Positions 44,121-52,862 of a DNA stretch of 64,000 bases are shown here, in pieces (position 1 is the stretch's first letter; each line of letters opens with the position of its first letter). Under the pieces are notes generated by a model. The model was given only the letters and a program-made list of their open reading frames with translations, did no database searches and was not told where the DNA came from. The translations under genes and the position numbers were made by a program. The stretch is from Parvivirga hydrogeniphila (lineage in GTDB: Bacteria > Actinomycetota > Coriobacteriia > Anaerosomatales > Anaerosomataceae). The stretch is taken from NCBI RefSeq assembly GCF_023371205.1, contig NZ_JAMCCO010000002.1, forward strand, positions 1 through 64,000, given 5' to 3'.

Positions 44121-45673
44121 CGCTCTCCTCCCGCATCACGGCCCTGCGCTGCGGCCGGCTCGAGCTTCGAGCCGCCGCCGCCAGTCATGTAGTAGCCGAG
44201 CGTCTCATCATCGGCCTCTCCGGCGGCGAACTCCTTCACGATCCTGCCCTCGTAGATGACGAGGATGCGATCCGCAAGCGCCATCACTTCCTCGAGCTCG
44301 AAGCTCACGAGCAGCACGCCCTTGCCGGCGTCGCGCTGGGCGATGATCTGCCGGTGCACGAACTCGATGGCTCCGACGTCCAGGCCGCGCGTCGGCTGCG
44401 CCGCCACCAGAAGCTCGGGATCCCGCCCGATCTCGCGCGCGACGACGACCTTCTGCTGGTTGCCTCCCGACAGCGCGGATGCAAGCACCCGCTCGCTCGG
44501 CGTCCTGACATCGTAAGCCTCGATGCGTTCGCGCGCCATCTGCGCGATGACGGCCGGCCGCATGATCCCTCGCGTAGCGTACGGCTCCTCGCGATGATCG
44601 CCGAGCACGAGGTTCTCCGCGATAGTGAAGTCCAGGACCAGGCCGCGGCGATGGCGGTCCTCGGGGATGTGGGAGATCTTCGCCTCGATCGCATCGCGCG
44701 CAGACGCGTGCGTCACGTCGCGCCCCTTCAGCCGGATCGACCCGCTCTCAGGACGCCGCAGCCCGACGATGGCTTCGACGAGCTCGCGCTGGCCGTTGCC
44801 GTCGACGCCGGCGAGCGCCACGACTTCGCCGCCGCAGATCTCGAAGGTCACCCCGCGCACGGCCTCCAGGCGCCGGTCGTCACGCACACGCAGGTCTTCG
44901 ACCTGGAGCACCGGCTCGCCGCACCGCGCCGTGCCCTTCTCGATGCGCAGCACCACGTCACGGCCGACCATCATGCGAGCCAGCCCCACCATGTCCGTCT
45001 CGGCAGGCTTCGTCTCCCCCACCACCCGGCCGTCCCGCATCACGACGATGCGGTCTGCCACCGCCATGACCTCTTCGAGCTTGTGAGTGATGAACACCAC
45101 CGAGAGGCCCTCGTCGACGAGCGAGCGCACCACGGAGAACAGTTCGTGGACCTCCTGCGGCGTGAGCACCGCGGTCGGCTCGTCCAGAATCAGCACGCGC
45201 GCGCCCTGGTACAACGCCTTGAGGATCTCGACGCGCTGCTGCATCCCGACCGAGAGGTCTTGGATCTTCGCATCAGGGTCGACCTTCAGCCCGTACTGCT
45301 CAGAAAGAGCGCGCACGCGTTCACGCGCCGTCGGAAAGTCGATGACGCCGAACCGGCCCGGTTCACGCCCCAAGACGATGTTCTCCGTCACCGTGAGGGG
45401 CTCCACCAGCATGAAGTGCTGGTGCACCATACCGATTCCCAGGTCGATCGCGTCGCGGGGAGACTTGATCTTGGCCGGCTTGCCGTCGACGTACACCTCG
45501 CCGCCATCAGCAGAAAGGAGCCCGTACACGACGTTCATCAGCGTGGTCTTGCCAGCGCCGTTCTCGCCGAGCAGAGCGACGATCTCGCCGGGCTCGAGCG
45601 CGAGCGACACGTCGTCGTTCGCGACGACGCCTGGGAAGATCTTCGTGATGCCGCGAAGCTCGAGGACAGGCAT
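44117..45673 (-). CDS. Nucleoside ABC transporter ATPase (two ABC domains)
   Basis: The 518-residue protein carries two ABC domains. The first is complete: Walker A GENGAGKTTLMN, signature LSVGMQQRVEIL, Walker B LILDEPTAVLTPQE. The second has a degenerate Walker A (GVDGNGQREL) but an intact LSGGNQQKVVVAREI, as usual in BMP-type and sugar importers. It energises uptake through the two permeases. It lies 117 bases downstream of the binding-protein gene, separated by a hairpin. Confidence 0.95.
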   Translation of the reverse strand: MPVLELRGITKIFPGVVANDDVSLALEPGEIVALLGENGAGKTTLMNVVYGLLSADGGEVYVDGKPAKIKSPRDAIDLGIGMVHQHFMLVEPLTVTENIVLGREPGRFGVIDFPTARERVRALSEQYGLKVDPDAKIQDLSVGMQQRVEILKALYQGARVLILDEPTAVLTPQEVHELFSVVRSLVDEGLSVVFITHKLEEVMAVADRIVVMRDGRVVGETKPAETDMVGLARMMVGRDVVLRIEKGTARCGEPVLQVEDLRVRDDRRLEAVRGVTFEICGGEVVALAGVDGNGQRELVEAIVGLRRPESGSIRLKGRDVTHASARDAIEAKISHIPEDRHRRGLVLDFTIAENLVLGDHREEPYATRGIMRPAVIAQMARERIEAYDVRTPSERVLASALSGGNQQKVVVAREIGRDPELLVAAQPTRGLDVGAIEFVHRQIIAQRDAGKGVLLVSFELEEVMALADRILVIYEGRIVKEFAAGEADDETLGYYMTGGGGSKLEPAAAQGRDAGGER

Positions 45674-45710
45674 CAGCGCCTCCGTCCGTGCTCTGGTTCT
45701 CTCACAGGAG

Positions 45711-45742
45711 AAGGGCGGTCGGGGGATGACCCGGCCGCCCTT
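45711..45742. terminator. Hairpin between binding-protein and ATPase genes
   Basis: Arms 45711-45723 and 45730-45742 pair over 13 positions (one G-T) around a 6-base loop. Only CTTCTCC follows on the minus strand, so termination is probably partial. Such a site would give more binding protein than membrane parts, as is common for ABC importers. Confidence 0.6.
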
Positions 45743-45790
45743 CCAGTCTACATCACGAGCGCATGCGAAGAAGCGCTCGATGCGGCCCCG

Positions 45791-46864
45791 CTACAGCGTG
45801 TCAGGGACCTGGATGGTGCCATCGATGATGCCCTGGCGAGCCTTGGCGACAGCGTCCTTGATCGACTGCGGCACCTTGCTCTCGAAGTCGTGGAACGGCG
45901 CGAGGTCCACGCCGCCCTCCTTCAGGCCAAACTCCTTGATCGTGCCACCCGGGAAGTTTCCGTCGACGGCGGCCTTGATGGTCTCGAACACCGCGACGTC
46001 CACGCGCTTCATCATCGAGGTGAGCATGACATCGCCGCTGTTCGGCACAGTGAGGTACTGGTCCGCGTCGACGCCGATGAACAGCGCGCCTTTCTCCTTG
46101 CACGCCTCGATCGTGCCCAGGCCGACAGCACCAGCCGCAGCGTAGATGACGTCAGCGCCCTGCTCGATCAGCGAGTAGCCGAGCTCCTTGCCCTTGGCCT
46201 GGTCGGTGAAGTTGCCTGCGTACAGCGAGATGACCTTCACGTCCGGGTTCACTGACTTCGCGCCAGCGATGAAGCCCGCCTCGAACTTTTTGATCAACGG
46301 CACGTCCATGCCGCCGACAAAGCCAATGACGTTCTTGTCGTTGATCTTGTCAGACAGGGACTTCTCCTTGGTCGCCAGACCCGCGACAACCCCGGCGAGG
46401 TAGCTGCCCTCGTGCTCCTTGAAGGTGAGACCGACGACGTTCGGCGGAACCGGATCGAAGAACTCGTCAACGCCGCCGAACTGCGTGTCCGGATACTGGG
46501 GGGCCAGCTTGGAGACGGTGTCTGTCATCAGGAAGCCGACTGCGAAGATGGGGCTGTAGCCAGCAGTCGCGAGCTGATCGATGTTGGACTCGTAGTCCGT
46601 GATCTCCTTGGACTCGAGCACCTTGACCTCGACGCCGAGCTCACTTTGAGCACGCTTGAGCCCCTCGTAGGACAGGTCGTTGAACGACTTGTCGCCGAGC
46701 CCGCCGACATCGGTGACCATCGCAGCCTTGACCGTCGTCTTCGGCTCTTCCGTGCCACCGGTCGTTCCCTCGTCCGTGGTCTTCTTGGCGCACCCGGGCA
46801 CGAACGCCACGAGCAGCGTCAGAGCCAGAGCCAGGGCGAGGATCCTGCTCCACTTCGTGTTCAC
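45791..46864 (-). CDS. BMP-family nucleoside-binding lipoprotein
   Basis: The 357-residue lipoprotein has a signal peptide with lipobox FVPGC (C25) and the BMP fold: VTDVGGLGDKSFNDLSYEGL, FVGGMDVPLIKKFEAGF, GADVIYAAAGAVG and GVDADQYLT. BMP proteins (PnrA/TmpC-like) bind purine or other nucleosides outside the cell. The start is GTG with GGAGG 10 bases upstream. It heads the transporter operon. Confidence 0.95.
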   Translation of the reverse strand: MNTKWSRILALALALTLLVAFVPGCAKKTTDEGTTGGTEEPKTTVKAAMVTDVGGLGDKSFNDLSYEGLKRAQSELGVEVKVLESKEITDYESNIDQLATAGYSPIFAVGFLMTDTVSKLAPQYPDTQFGGVDEFFDPVPPNVVGLTFKEHEGSYLAGVVAGLATKEKSLSDKINDKNVIGFVGGMDVPLIKKFEAGFIAGAKSVNPDVKVISLYAGNFTDQAKGKELGYSLIEQGADVIYAAAGAVGLGTIEACKEKGALFIGVDADQYLTVPNSGDVMLTSMMKRVDVAVFETIKAAVDGNFPGGTIKEFGLKEGGVDLAPFHDFESKVPQSIKDAVAKARQGIIDGTIQVPDTL

Positions 46865-46899
46865 GCTACAACCGCCTCCTTCTATACTGGAACCGGCAA

Positions 46900-46929
46900 A
46901 CCTTATTCATCATACCCCTCGCCTTGCAA
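46900..46929 (-). promoter_or_regulatory. Candidate promoter of the nucleoside transporter operon
   Basis: TTGCAA (46924-46929) and TAAGGT (46900-46905) are 18 bases apart, in a more AT-rich patch between xerD and the binding-protein gene. The expected start is about 30 bases before the start codon. Confidence 0.4.
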
Positions 46930-46972
46930 CCTCTACCAGATGGCCTGAGCAGGGATTTTTCAAGCGCCCGCC

Positions 46973-47878
46973 TTACCGCATCCTCGCGCGCGGATGCGTG
47001 CTGAGGTACTCCTCGATCAGGTGGCTGCGATCCACGTGCGTGTAGATCTGCGTCGTGCTGATGTCCGCGTGCCCGAGCATCTCTTGCAACGAGCGCAGAT
47101 CCGCTCCTCCCTGGAGCATGTGTGTGGCGAACGAGTGCCTGAGCGTGTGCGGGTGGATGTCCACGCCGGCGCGCTGTCCGTAGCGCTTCACGATGCCGAA
47201 GACGGCCTGCCGCGTGAGCCGGCCGCCACGCTGATTGACGAACAGCGCCGATCGGTCCTTCTGCACGGCGCTGCGTCTGGATCGGAGGAACGGCCTCCCA
47301 TGCATAAGGTAGGCCGACACTGCCTGCGCCGCGTACCCGCCGATCGGCACGACGCGTTCCTTCGATCCTTTGCCGAACACCCGAAGGAAGCCCTCGTCGA
47401 GGTCGACATGGCCCACATCCAGACCGACGAGCTCGCTCACCCGCAGGCCGCACCCGTACAAGACCTCGAGGATGGCACGGTCACGGAGGCCTGCGGGGCC
47501 CTCCGGAAACGGCTGCGACAGCAGCCGTTCGGCCTCTTCGACCGTGATCGCGTCCGGCAGCCGTGATGGGATCTTCGGGAGCGGGAGCCCTGTGGTCGGG
47601 TCGATCTCAGCGAGGCCCTCCCGCACGCAGAAGCGATGGAACGAACGCACCGCCGCCATGTTGCGCTCGACGGTGCTGGGAGCGTATCCGCGTGCGAACA
47701 GCCGACGCTGGTGCTCGACCACGTCTTCGCGCGTCGCGCGTGGCGGCGAGGGCACGCCTCTGTCCCGCAGCGTCTCTTCGTACCGTGCAAGGTCCCGGCG
47801 ATACGCGTCGAGCGTGTGCGCGGATGCGCCTCGCTCCACGGTGAGGTGGTCCAGGAAGTCCCGAATGCTCGCGTCCAT
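46973..47878 (-). CDS. xerD: Tyrosine recombinase XerD
   Basis: XerD resolves chromosome dimers at dif. The 301-residue protein has the N-terminal SAM-like core-binding domain (about 3-88) and the catalytic domain. The full set is present: GLRVSEL (Arg), KGSKERVVPI (Lys), HTLRHSFATHML (His, Arg), LGHADISTTQIYTHV (His and nucleophilic Tyr). Size and position near housekeeping genes argue against a phage integrase. The ATG has no ribosome site but a TACAAT exactly 6 bases upstream, suggesting a leaderless mRNA. Confidence 0.94.
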   Translation of the reverse strand: MDASIRDFLDHLTVERGASAHTLDAYRRDLARYEETLRDRGVPSPPRATREDVVEHQRRLFARGYAPSTVERNMAAVRSFHRFCVREGLAEIDPTTGLPLPKIPSRLPDAITVEEAERLLSQPFPEGPAGLRDRAILEVLYGCGLRVSELVGLDVGHVDLDEGFLRVFGKGSKERVVPIGGYAAQAVSAYLMHGRPFLRSRRSAVQKDRSALFVNQRGGRLTRQAVFGIVKRYGQRAGVDIHPHTLRHSFATHMLQGGADLRSLQEMLGHADISTTQIYTHVDRSHLIEEYLSTHPRARMR

Positions 47879-47884
47879 GGCTGC

Positions 47885-47890
47885 ATTGTA
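47885..47890 (-). promoter_or_regulatory. xerD -10 element, leaderless arrangement
   Basis: TACAAT lies 6 bases before the xerD ATG, so transcription would start at or next to the A of the start codon. No -35 match and no ribosome site are visible. This layout is typical of leaderless genes, which are frequent in actinobacteria. Confidence 0.6.
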
Positions 47891-47891
47891 C

Positions 47892-47922
47892 GCGAGCCCC
47901 GGCAGATGCTGCCGGGGCTCGC
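47892..47922 (-). terminator. Terminator-like hairpin after ald
   Basis: A perfect 14-bp stem (47892-47905 with 47909-47922) with a 3-base loop lies between the ald stop and the xerD promoter. There is no T-run. The very stable stem separates the two transcription units. Confidence 0.65.
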
Positions 47923-47947
47923 AGACGCATCCACCGAGAGACGACCG

Positions 47948-49060
47948 CTACAGAAGCTTCTCGAGCGGCGTGTAGTTCATGCCGTGGGCGTCGGCCACGG
48001 GCTTGTAGGTGATGTTGCCGTCGAGCACGTTCACGCCCTTGGCGAGGGCAGGATCATCGAGCACCGCCTGCTTCCACCCCTTGTCTGCGATGGCGAGCCC
48101 GTATCGCAGAGTGGCGTTCGTGAGCGCGAGCGTCGAGGTGTTCGGCACGGCGCCCGGCATGTTCGCCACGCCGTAGTGCAGCACGCCGTCCACCACGAAG
48201 GTCGGATCGGCATGCGTCGTCGGATGCGTGGTCTCGATGCAGCCACCCTGGTCGACCGAGACATCCACGACCACTGCCCCGCGCTTCATGTGCGGCAGCA
48301 TCTCGCGCGTCACGAGCCACGGCGTCTTGGCTCCCGGGAGGAGCACCGCGCCGATGACGAGGTCCGCCTGGTACACGGCCTCCTCGATGTTGTGCTTGCT
48401 CGAGTACAGGGTCCGGACGCGGTTGCCCCAGATCTCGTCGAGGTAGCGGAGCCGGTCGATGTTGATGTCCATGACCGTCACATCTGCTCCCATACCCATC
48501 GCGACGTACGCTGCGTTCGTCCCGACGACCCCAGCGCCCAGAACAACGACCTTCGCCGGCAAGACGCCCGGCACCCCGCCCATGAGCACGCCCCTGCCGC
48601 CGAACGGCTTCTGGAGATAGGTGGCGCCGACCTGCGCGGCCATGCGGCCAGCCACCTCCGACATGGGTGCGAGGAGCGGCAGCGTGCCGTTCGGCAGCTC
48701 GACGGTCTCGTACGCGATGCACACCGCGCCCGACTTGATCAGACCCTGCGTCTGCGGCAGGTCCGGCGCGAGGTGCAGGTAGGTGAACAGGATCTGGCCA
48801 GGCCGCAGCATCTCGATCTCGACGGGCTGCGGCTCTTTGACCTTCACGATCATATCAGCGCGGGCGAAGACCTCCTGAGCGGTGTCGACGAGCTCCGCGC
48901 CTGCGGCCGCGTACGCCTCATCCGTGAAAGACGACCCTTCGCCCGCCGAGCGCTCGACCAAGACCGCATGGCCGTGGTGAACGAACTCCCGCACGCCGCC
49001 CGGCGTCATGCCGACGCGATACTCGTTGTTCTTGATCTCCTTGGGGACACCGACGATCAT
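47948..49060 (-). CDS. ald: Alanine dehydrogenase
   Basis: Ald interconverts L-alanine with pyruvate and ammonia using NAD. The 370-residue enzyme has [18 protein letters not shown] at the start, the substrate region KVKEPQP and the NAD site [38 protein letters not shown] near the C-terminus contains conserved active-site parts. AAAGGAACAGCG precedes the ATG at 49060. It may feed D-alanine or pyruvate metabolism; its link to neighbours is unclear. Confidence 0.96.
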   Translation of the reverse strand: MIVGVPKEIKNNEYRVGMTPGGVREFVHHGHAVLVERSAGEGSSFTDEAYAAAGAELVDTAQEVFARADMIVKVKEPQPVEIEMLRPGQILFTYLHLAPDLPQTQGLIKSGAVCIAYETVELPNGTLPLLAPMSEVAGRMAAQVGATYLQKPFGGRGVLMGGVPGVLPAKVVVLGAGVVGTNAAYVAMGMGADVTVMDINIDRLRYLDEIWGNRVRTLYSSKHNIEEAVYQADLVIGAVLLPGAKTPWLVTREMLPHMKRGAVVVDVSVDQGGCIETTHPTTHADPTFVVDGVLHYGVANMPGAVPNTSTLALTNATLRYGLAIADKGWKQAVLDDPALAKGVNVLDGNITYKPVADAHGMNYTPLEKLL

Positions 49061-49140
49061 CGCTGTTCCTTTCCCGCATTCCACGGCTTATCGAGGCGTC
49101 GGCCCATGCCGCAAACAGCACGCGTGCGCAACGCGCTAAC

Positions 49141-49146
49141 AGTGTA
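49141..49146 (-). promoter_or_regulatory. Candidate -10 of ald
   Basis: TACACT lies about 80 bases upstream of ald in the gap after the DUF3866 gene. No convincing -35 is seen. The leader between is GC-rich with a small GCGCGT/ACGCG palindrome. Confidence 0.3.
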
Positions 49147-49150
49147 TCAC

Positions 49151-50230
49151 CTAAGCACGACTTCTTCGCGGACGCCGTATGAGCGAGGCAGCCACCGAGC
49201 CGGCCGCCGCCGCAGCCAGGAAGAACACGGGATCGTCGTGAGGGCTCCGCCCCATGGAGCGCATCGGAACGCCCCTCGTGTCCGGCATGCGCGCGTCGAC
49301 GATCACCCGCTCGTGCCGCTCCCAGATGCCCGCAGACTCCAAGGCGCGCTCGACGACATCGGCCTCGGGCGGCTCGAGACGCGGCACCGCCACCCGGGCG
49401 CGGGCGAGCGCGACGCGTCCGAGCGCAACGAACGAGTGATGGCTCACGCCTCGATGCCGTTCGCGCGGGTCCGCGAACGAGATCCGCAGCGCCGCAACAG
49501 GAGCACCGCGAAGCGCCGCGACCGCGTTGATGGCCTCCCCTGCTGCGACGCCCCCGTGCCCGAACACGCTGCCCGTGCCGGGGACACCGGGGCCGATCGC
49601 TGCTACCACCGCGTCCGCAGAGAGCACGCGCACCGCCGCCAAGAGCCCGGAGTGCAGCGTTACCGCCTCCAAGTCGCCGCCGAACGCGTGCCCCGTCGTC
49701 ACGGTGCCGTCCAGAAGACCGACCGCACGCATCTGCGCGACTGCATCCGATATCGCCAAAGGCAGCGCTGCGTCGTCCGCCATGACGTACACGACGCGCG
49801 CATCCGGCACCCCTTCCTTGATGGCAGCGGCGACCGGAAGCACATGCGAGTGCAGTGGGCAGCAGACGACGGGAACGCCGCCCAGATCGTCGGCGTCGCG
49901 CAGTGCCTCCGCATGCTCGCTCGCCTGCTCCTCCACCGCTAGGACGTCTCGCTGCAGCGGCGTGTAGCGCAGCTTCATGATATGGCCGCCGGATGCGTCT
50001 GAGAACCCGCGCTCGTCATCGCGTGCCACGATGAAGTGGGCACCGCCAGTGCCAAGATCCAAGTCGACCGCCGTGGTGTTCAGCAGCACGCGGTCACCAG
50101 CAGCGCACGCGCCCGTGAGCGACGGCAGGCAGACGGCGACCGCGTCCCTCCCGTCGACGCGCACCGCCAGACGCTGGAGCCCAAGCCGTGTCTCGAGGAC
50201 TTCGACGACCTCGCCCCACGCGAGACGCAT
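49151..50230 (-). CDS. DUF3866 family protein
   Basis: The 359-residue protein starts with a small beta domain (GEVVEVLETRLGLQRLAV). A larger alpha/beta part follows, with VVCCPLHSHVLPVAAAIKE, TTGHAFGGDLEAV, GPGVPGTGSVFGHGG and SHHSFVALGR, the conserved blocks of DUF3866. The function of the family is unknown. It is found in actinobacteria and Firmicutes near recN/steA/xerD. It lies 19 bases downstream of pyrG. A hydrophobic Ala-rich patch near the C-terminus may touch the membrane. Confidence 0.85.
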   Translation of the reverse strand: MRLAWGEVVEVLETRLGLQRLAVRVDGRDAVAVCLPSLTGACAAGDRVLLNTTAVDLDLGTGGAHFIVARDDERGFSDASGGHIMKLRYTPLQRDVLAVEEQASEHAEALRDADDLGGVPVVCCPLHSHVLPVAAAIKEGVPDARVVYVMADDAALPLAISDAVAQMRAVGLLDGTVTTGHAFGGDLEAVTLHSGLLAAVRVLSADAVVAAIGPGVPGTGSVFGHGGVAAGEAINAVAALRGAPVAALRISFADPRERHRGVSHHSFVALGRVALARARVAVPRLEPPEADVVERALESAGIWERHERVIVDARMPDTRGVPMRSMGRSPHDDPVFFLAAAAAGSVAASLIRRPRRSRA

Positions 50231-50249
50231 GACGCCCCTTCCGCCGCGT

Positions 50250-51863
50250 CTACGAGCGCTCGGCGCGCCGGCGTACCGCGGCGCCGACGAAGTCGCGGAA
50301 CAGCGGAGCGGGCCGCGTCGGGCGGCTCTTGAACTCCGGGTGCCCCTGATTCCCGACGAACCAGGGGTGACCGGGAAGCTCGACCATCTCCACCAGGCGA
50401 CCGTCAGGCGACACGCCGCTGATCACGAGGCCCGCGTCCACGAGCGTCTGCCGGTAGGCGTTGTTCACCTCGTAGCGGTGCCGATGACGCTCGTAGATGA
50501 CCTCCTCGCCGTATGCTTCCCACGCCTTCGTCCCCGGCGTCACCTTGCAGGGGTACGCGCCAAGCCGCATCGTCCCGCCCATGTCGCGCACGTTCTCCTG
50601 CTCTCGCATGAGATCGATGACCGGGTGCTCCGTGACCGGGTCGAATTCGCTCGAGTTGGCGCCCTCCAGACCGGCGACGTTGCGAGCGAACTCGCAGACC
50701 GCGACCTGCATGCCGAGGCAGATGCCGAGGTACGGCACCTTGTGCTCGCGCGCGTACTGCGCCGCCCTGATCTTGCCTTCGATGCCGCGGATGCCGAACC
50801 CGCCCGGCACGAGGATGCCGTCGTACGGCTTCAGCGCGTCCTCCACCTCGTCCGGTGTCAGACGCTCCGCGTCGACCCAGTGGACGTTCACCTTGTGGTC
50901 GTGGTAGATGCCCGCGTGCTGGAGCGCCTCGGTCACCGACAGGTATGCGTCGGGCAGCTGCACGTACTTGCCCACCAGCGCGATGTCCACCTCGCGCGAG
51001 AGCTCCTTGCGGTGCGCGACGAAGGCCTCCCATTCGGTCAGGTCGGCCTCGCCGCACGCAAGGCCCAGCCGCTCGATCACCATCGCGTCCAGCCCCTGCT
51101 CTTTGAGCGTCAGCGGGACCTCATAGATGCTCTCCGCGTCGACCGCCGAGATGACAGCCTGCGGCTCTACGTCGCAGAACAGCGCGATCTTGCGGCGGAT
51201 GCCGGTGTCGATCGGGCGGTCGGAGCGGCAGACGATGAAGTCGGGCAGGATGCCGATGCTGCGGAGCTCCTGCACGGAGTGCTGCGTCGGCTTCGTCTTG
51301 AGCTCGCCGGAAGCGGCGATGTACGGGACGAGCGTCACGTGGATGTAGCAGACGTTGTCGCGTCCGCGGTCTTTGCGCATCTGGCGGATCGCTTCCAAGA
51401 ACGGCAGCGATTCGATGTCACCGACCGTCCCGCCGACTTCGGTGATGATGACGTCCGGCTGCGTTTGCTCGGCGAGCCTGACGATGCGGTCCTTGATCTC
51501 GTTCGTGACGTGCGGGATCACCTGCACCGTCCCGCCCAAGAAGTCTCCGCGGCGCTCCTTGGCGATGAGCGATTGGTACACGGAGCCTGCGGTGACGTTG
51601 CACTCCCGCGAGAGCGACTCATCGATGAAGCGCTCGTAGTGGCCGAGGTCCAGGTCCGTCTCGCCGCCGTCGTCGGTGACGAACACCTCTCCGTGCTGGA
51701 ACGGGCTCATGGTGCCGGGATCGACGTTGAGGTACGGATCGAGCTTCTGGATGGTGACTTTGAGCCCGCGGGCCTTGAGAAGCCGCCCGAGCGACGCTGC
51801 CGTGATGCCCTTGCCAAGCGATGAGACCACGCCGCCCGTCACGAAGATGTGCTTCGTCGCCAT
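50250..51863 (-). CDS. pyrG: CTP synthase
   Basis: PyrG makes CTP from UTP, ATP and glutamine. The 537-residue enzyme has the synthetase domain ([45 protein letters not shown]). The class I glutaminase domain has the nucleophile in LGICLGMQ (Cys near 380) and the His/Glu pair in [20 protein letters not shown] precedes the ATG. It probably forms one unit with the DUF3866 gene. Confidence 0.98.
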   Translation of the reverse strand: MATKHIFVTGGVVSSLGKGITAASLGRLLKARGLKVTIQKLDPYLNVDPGTMSPFQHGEVFVTDDGGETDLDLGHYERFIDESLSRECNVTAGSVYQSLIAKERRGDFLGGTVQVIPHVTNEIKDRIVRLAEQTQPDVIITEVGGTVGDIESLPFLEAIRQMRKDRGRDNVCYIHVTLVPYIAASGELKTKPTQHSVQELRSIGILPDFIVCRSDRPIDTGIRRKIALFCDVEPQAVISAVDAESIYEVPLTLKEQGLDAMVIERLGLACGEADLTEWEAFVAHRKELSREVDIALVGKYVQLPDAYLSVTEALQHAGIYHDHKVNVHWVDAERLTPDEVEDALKPYDGILVPGGFGIRGIEGKIRAAQYAREHKVPYLGICLGMQVAVCEFARNVAGLEGANSSEFDPVTEHPVIDLMREQENVRDMGGTMRLGAYPCKVTPGTKAWEAYGEEVIYERHRHRYEVNNAYRQTLVDAGLVISGVSPDGRLVEMVELPGHPWFVGNQGHPEFKSRPTRPAPLFRDFVGAAVRRRAERS

Positions 51864-51871
51864 CCGGATCC

Positions 51872-52861
51872 TCAGACCTCCCGAGAGCCGCCTGCGCTGT
51901 CGTTGCCATCATAACGCGAAGCGCCCTCGTCGTGCGGCTCCTGTGCGTCGTCGGTCCCAGCCGATGCGCGCCCGAGCGCGTCAAGCCACGCAAGCACACC
52001 CACACGCTCGATCACGGCGCTGAACGAGACCCGCTCCGAGAGCAGGTTGAGCGCGAGCACCGCGGCCCCGAACGCCGCCACGCCAGGCAGCGGTAGCGCC
52101 GAGACGATGACGAGCCCTGCGACCGCTCCCATCGCATTCGCGCCCGCATCGCCCAGCATGGCACGCTCGCCGAGGTCGTAGCGCCAGCACGCCGCAGCCG
52201 GTCCGAGCAGTGCCACTGCGAGGAGCGACGCGCTCGACGCGAAGCCTGCGCCTGCAAGCCGGTAGACGAAAGACGCCAACAGCAGCGCTCCGGCGCACGA
52301 CAGCGCCACGTATCCCTTGAGCGCCCGGCCGGGGCGCAGGTCGAGCAGGTTCACGAAGTTCGCCGTGAGCGCGACCGTGACGCCCGCGACGAGGATCCCC
52401 GCCGGGGAACCGCCCCACGACGCCACGCCAGCCACGGCGCGCGCTGCCGCGAGGCTTGCCACGCCGATGCCGACGAGTTTGAGCCCGCCCGTGGTGAGAC
52501 TGCCTTCCAGCAGCGCACGGACGTGCCCGGAGAATCCGCGGACGTCCCGGCTGCCGTAGGCGTCGTCGACCAGCCCGAACGCGCTCGTGATGATCGACAA
52601 GACGCCCGCGACGACGATAACCTCGCTCGCCGCAGAGGCACCGAGATCGCCAAGCAACCAGCCCGCGAGGAGCGCGCAACCGCCCCACACGGTCCACACC
52701 GCGCCGAGCCCGAGCACGACATCTGCGCCGCGCCAGTTCCTGGTCCGTGCGGCGGGCGACGACTGGAGAGCAGGCACGAGCAGGCACGCGACCGCCCAGG
52801 GAAGCCCGAAGCACAGCACGCCGACGGCGACCAGAGCGAACGTGAACGTCGTGAGCGTCAC
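51872..52861 (-). CDS. MraY/WecA-like polyprenyl-phosphate transferase family membrane protein
   Basis: The 329-residue protein has about ten membrane segments. Three motifs of the MraY/WecA superfamily are recognisable: FGLVDDAYG (the DDxx pair), [15 protein letters not shown] (replacing the usual NxxNxxDGxDGL) and [11 protein letters not shown] (MGDxG type). The superfamily transfers a sugar phosphate to a polyprenyl phosphate. The changed middle motif leaves the substrate open and could even mean lost activity. The GTG start lies 1 base after the stop of the upstream membrane protein gene, and a Ser/Asp-rich tail follows the last segment. Confidence 0.8.
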   Translation of the reverse strand: MTLTTFTFALVAVGVLCFGLPWAVACLLVPALQSSPAARTRNWRGADVVLGLGAVWTVWGGCALLAGWLLGDLGASAASEVIVVAGVLSIITSAFGLVDDAYGSRDVRGFSGHVRALLEGSLTTGGLKLVGIGVASLAAARAVAGVASWGGSPAGILVAGVTVALTANFVNLLDLRPGRALKGYVALSCAGALLLASFVYRLAGAGFASSASLLAVALLGPAAACWRYDLGERAMLGDAGANAMGAVAGLVIVSALPLPGVAAFGAAVLALNLLSERVSFSAVIERVGVLAWLDALGRASAGTDDAQEPHDEGASRYDGNDSAGGSREV

Positions 52862-52862
52862 T

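Noticed and set aside
46973..47878. Phage or integron integrase
   Set aside because: The protein has XerD length and motifs, with housekeeping neighbours. No attachment-site repeats or mobile genes were seen.
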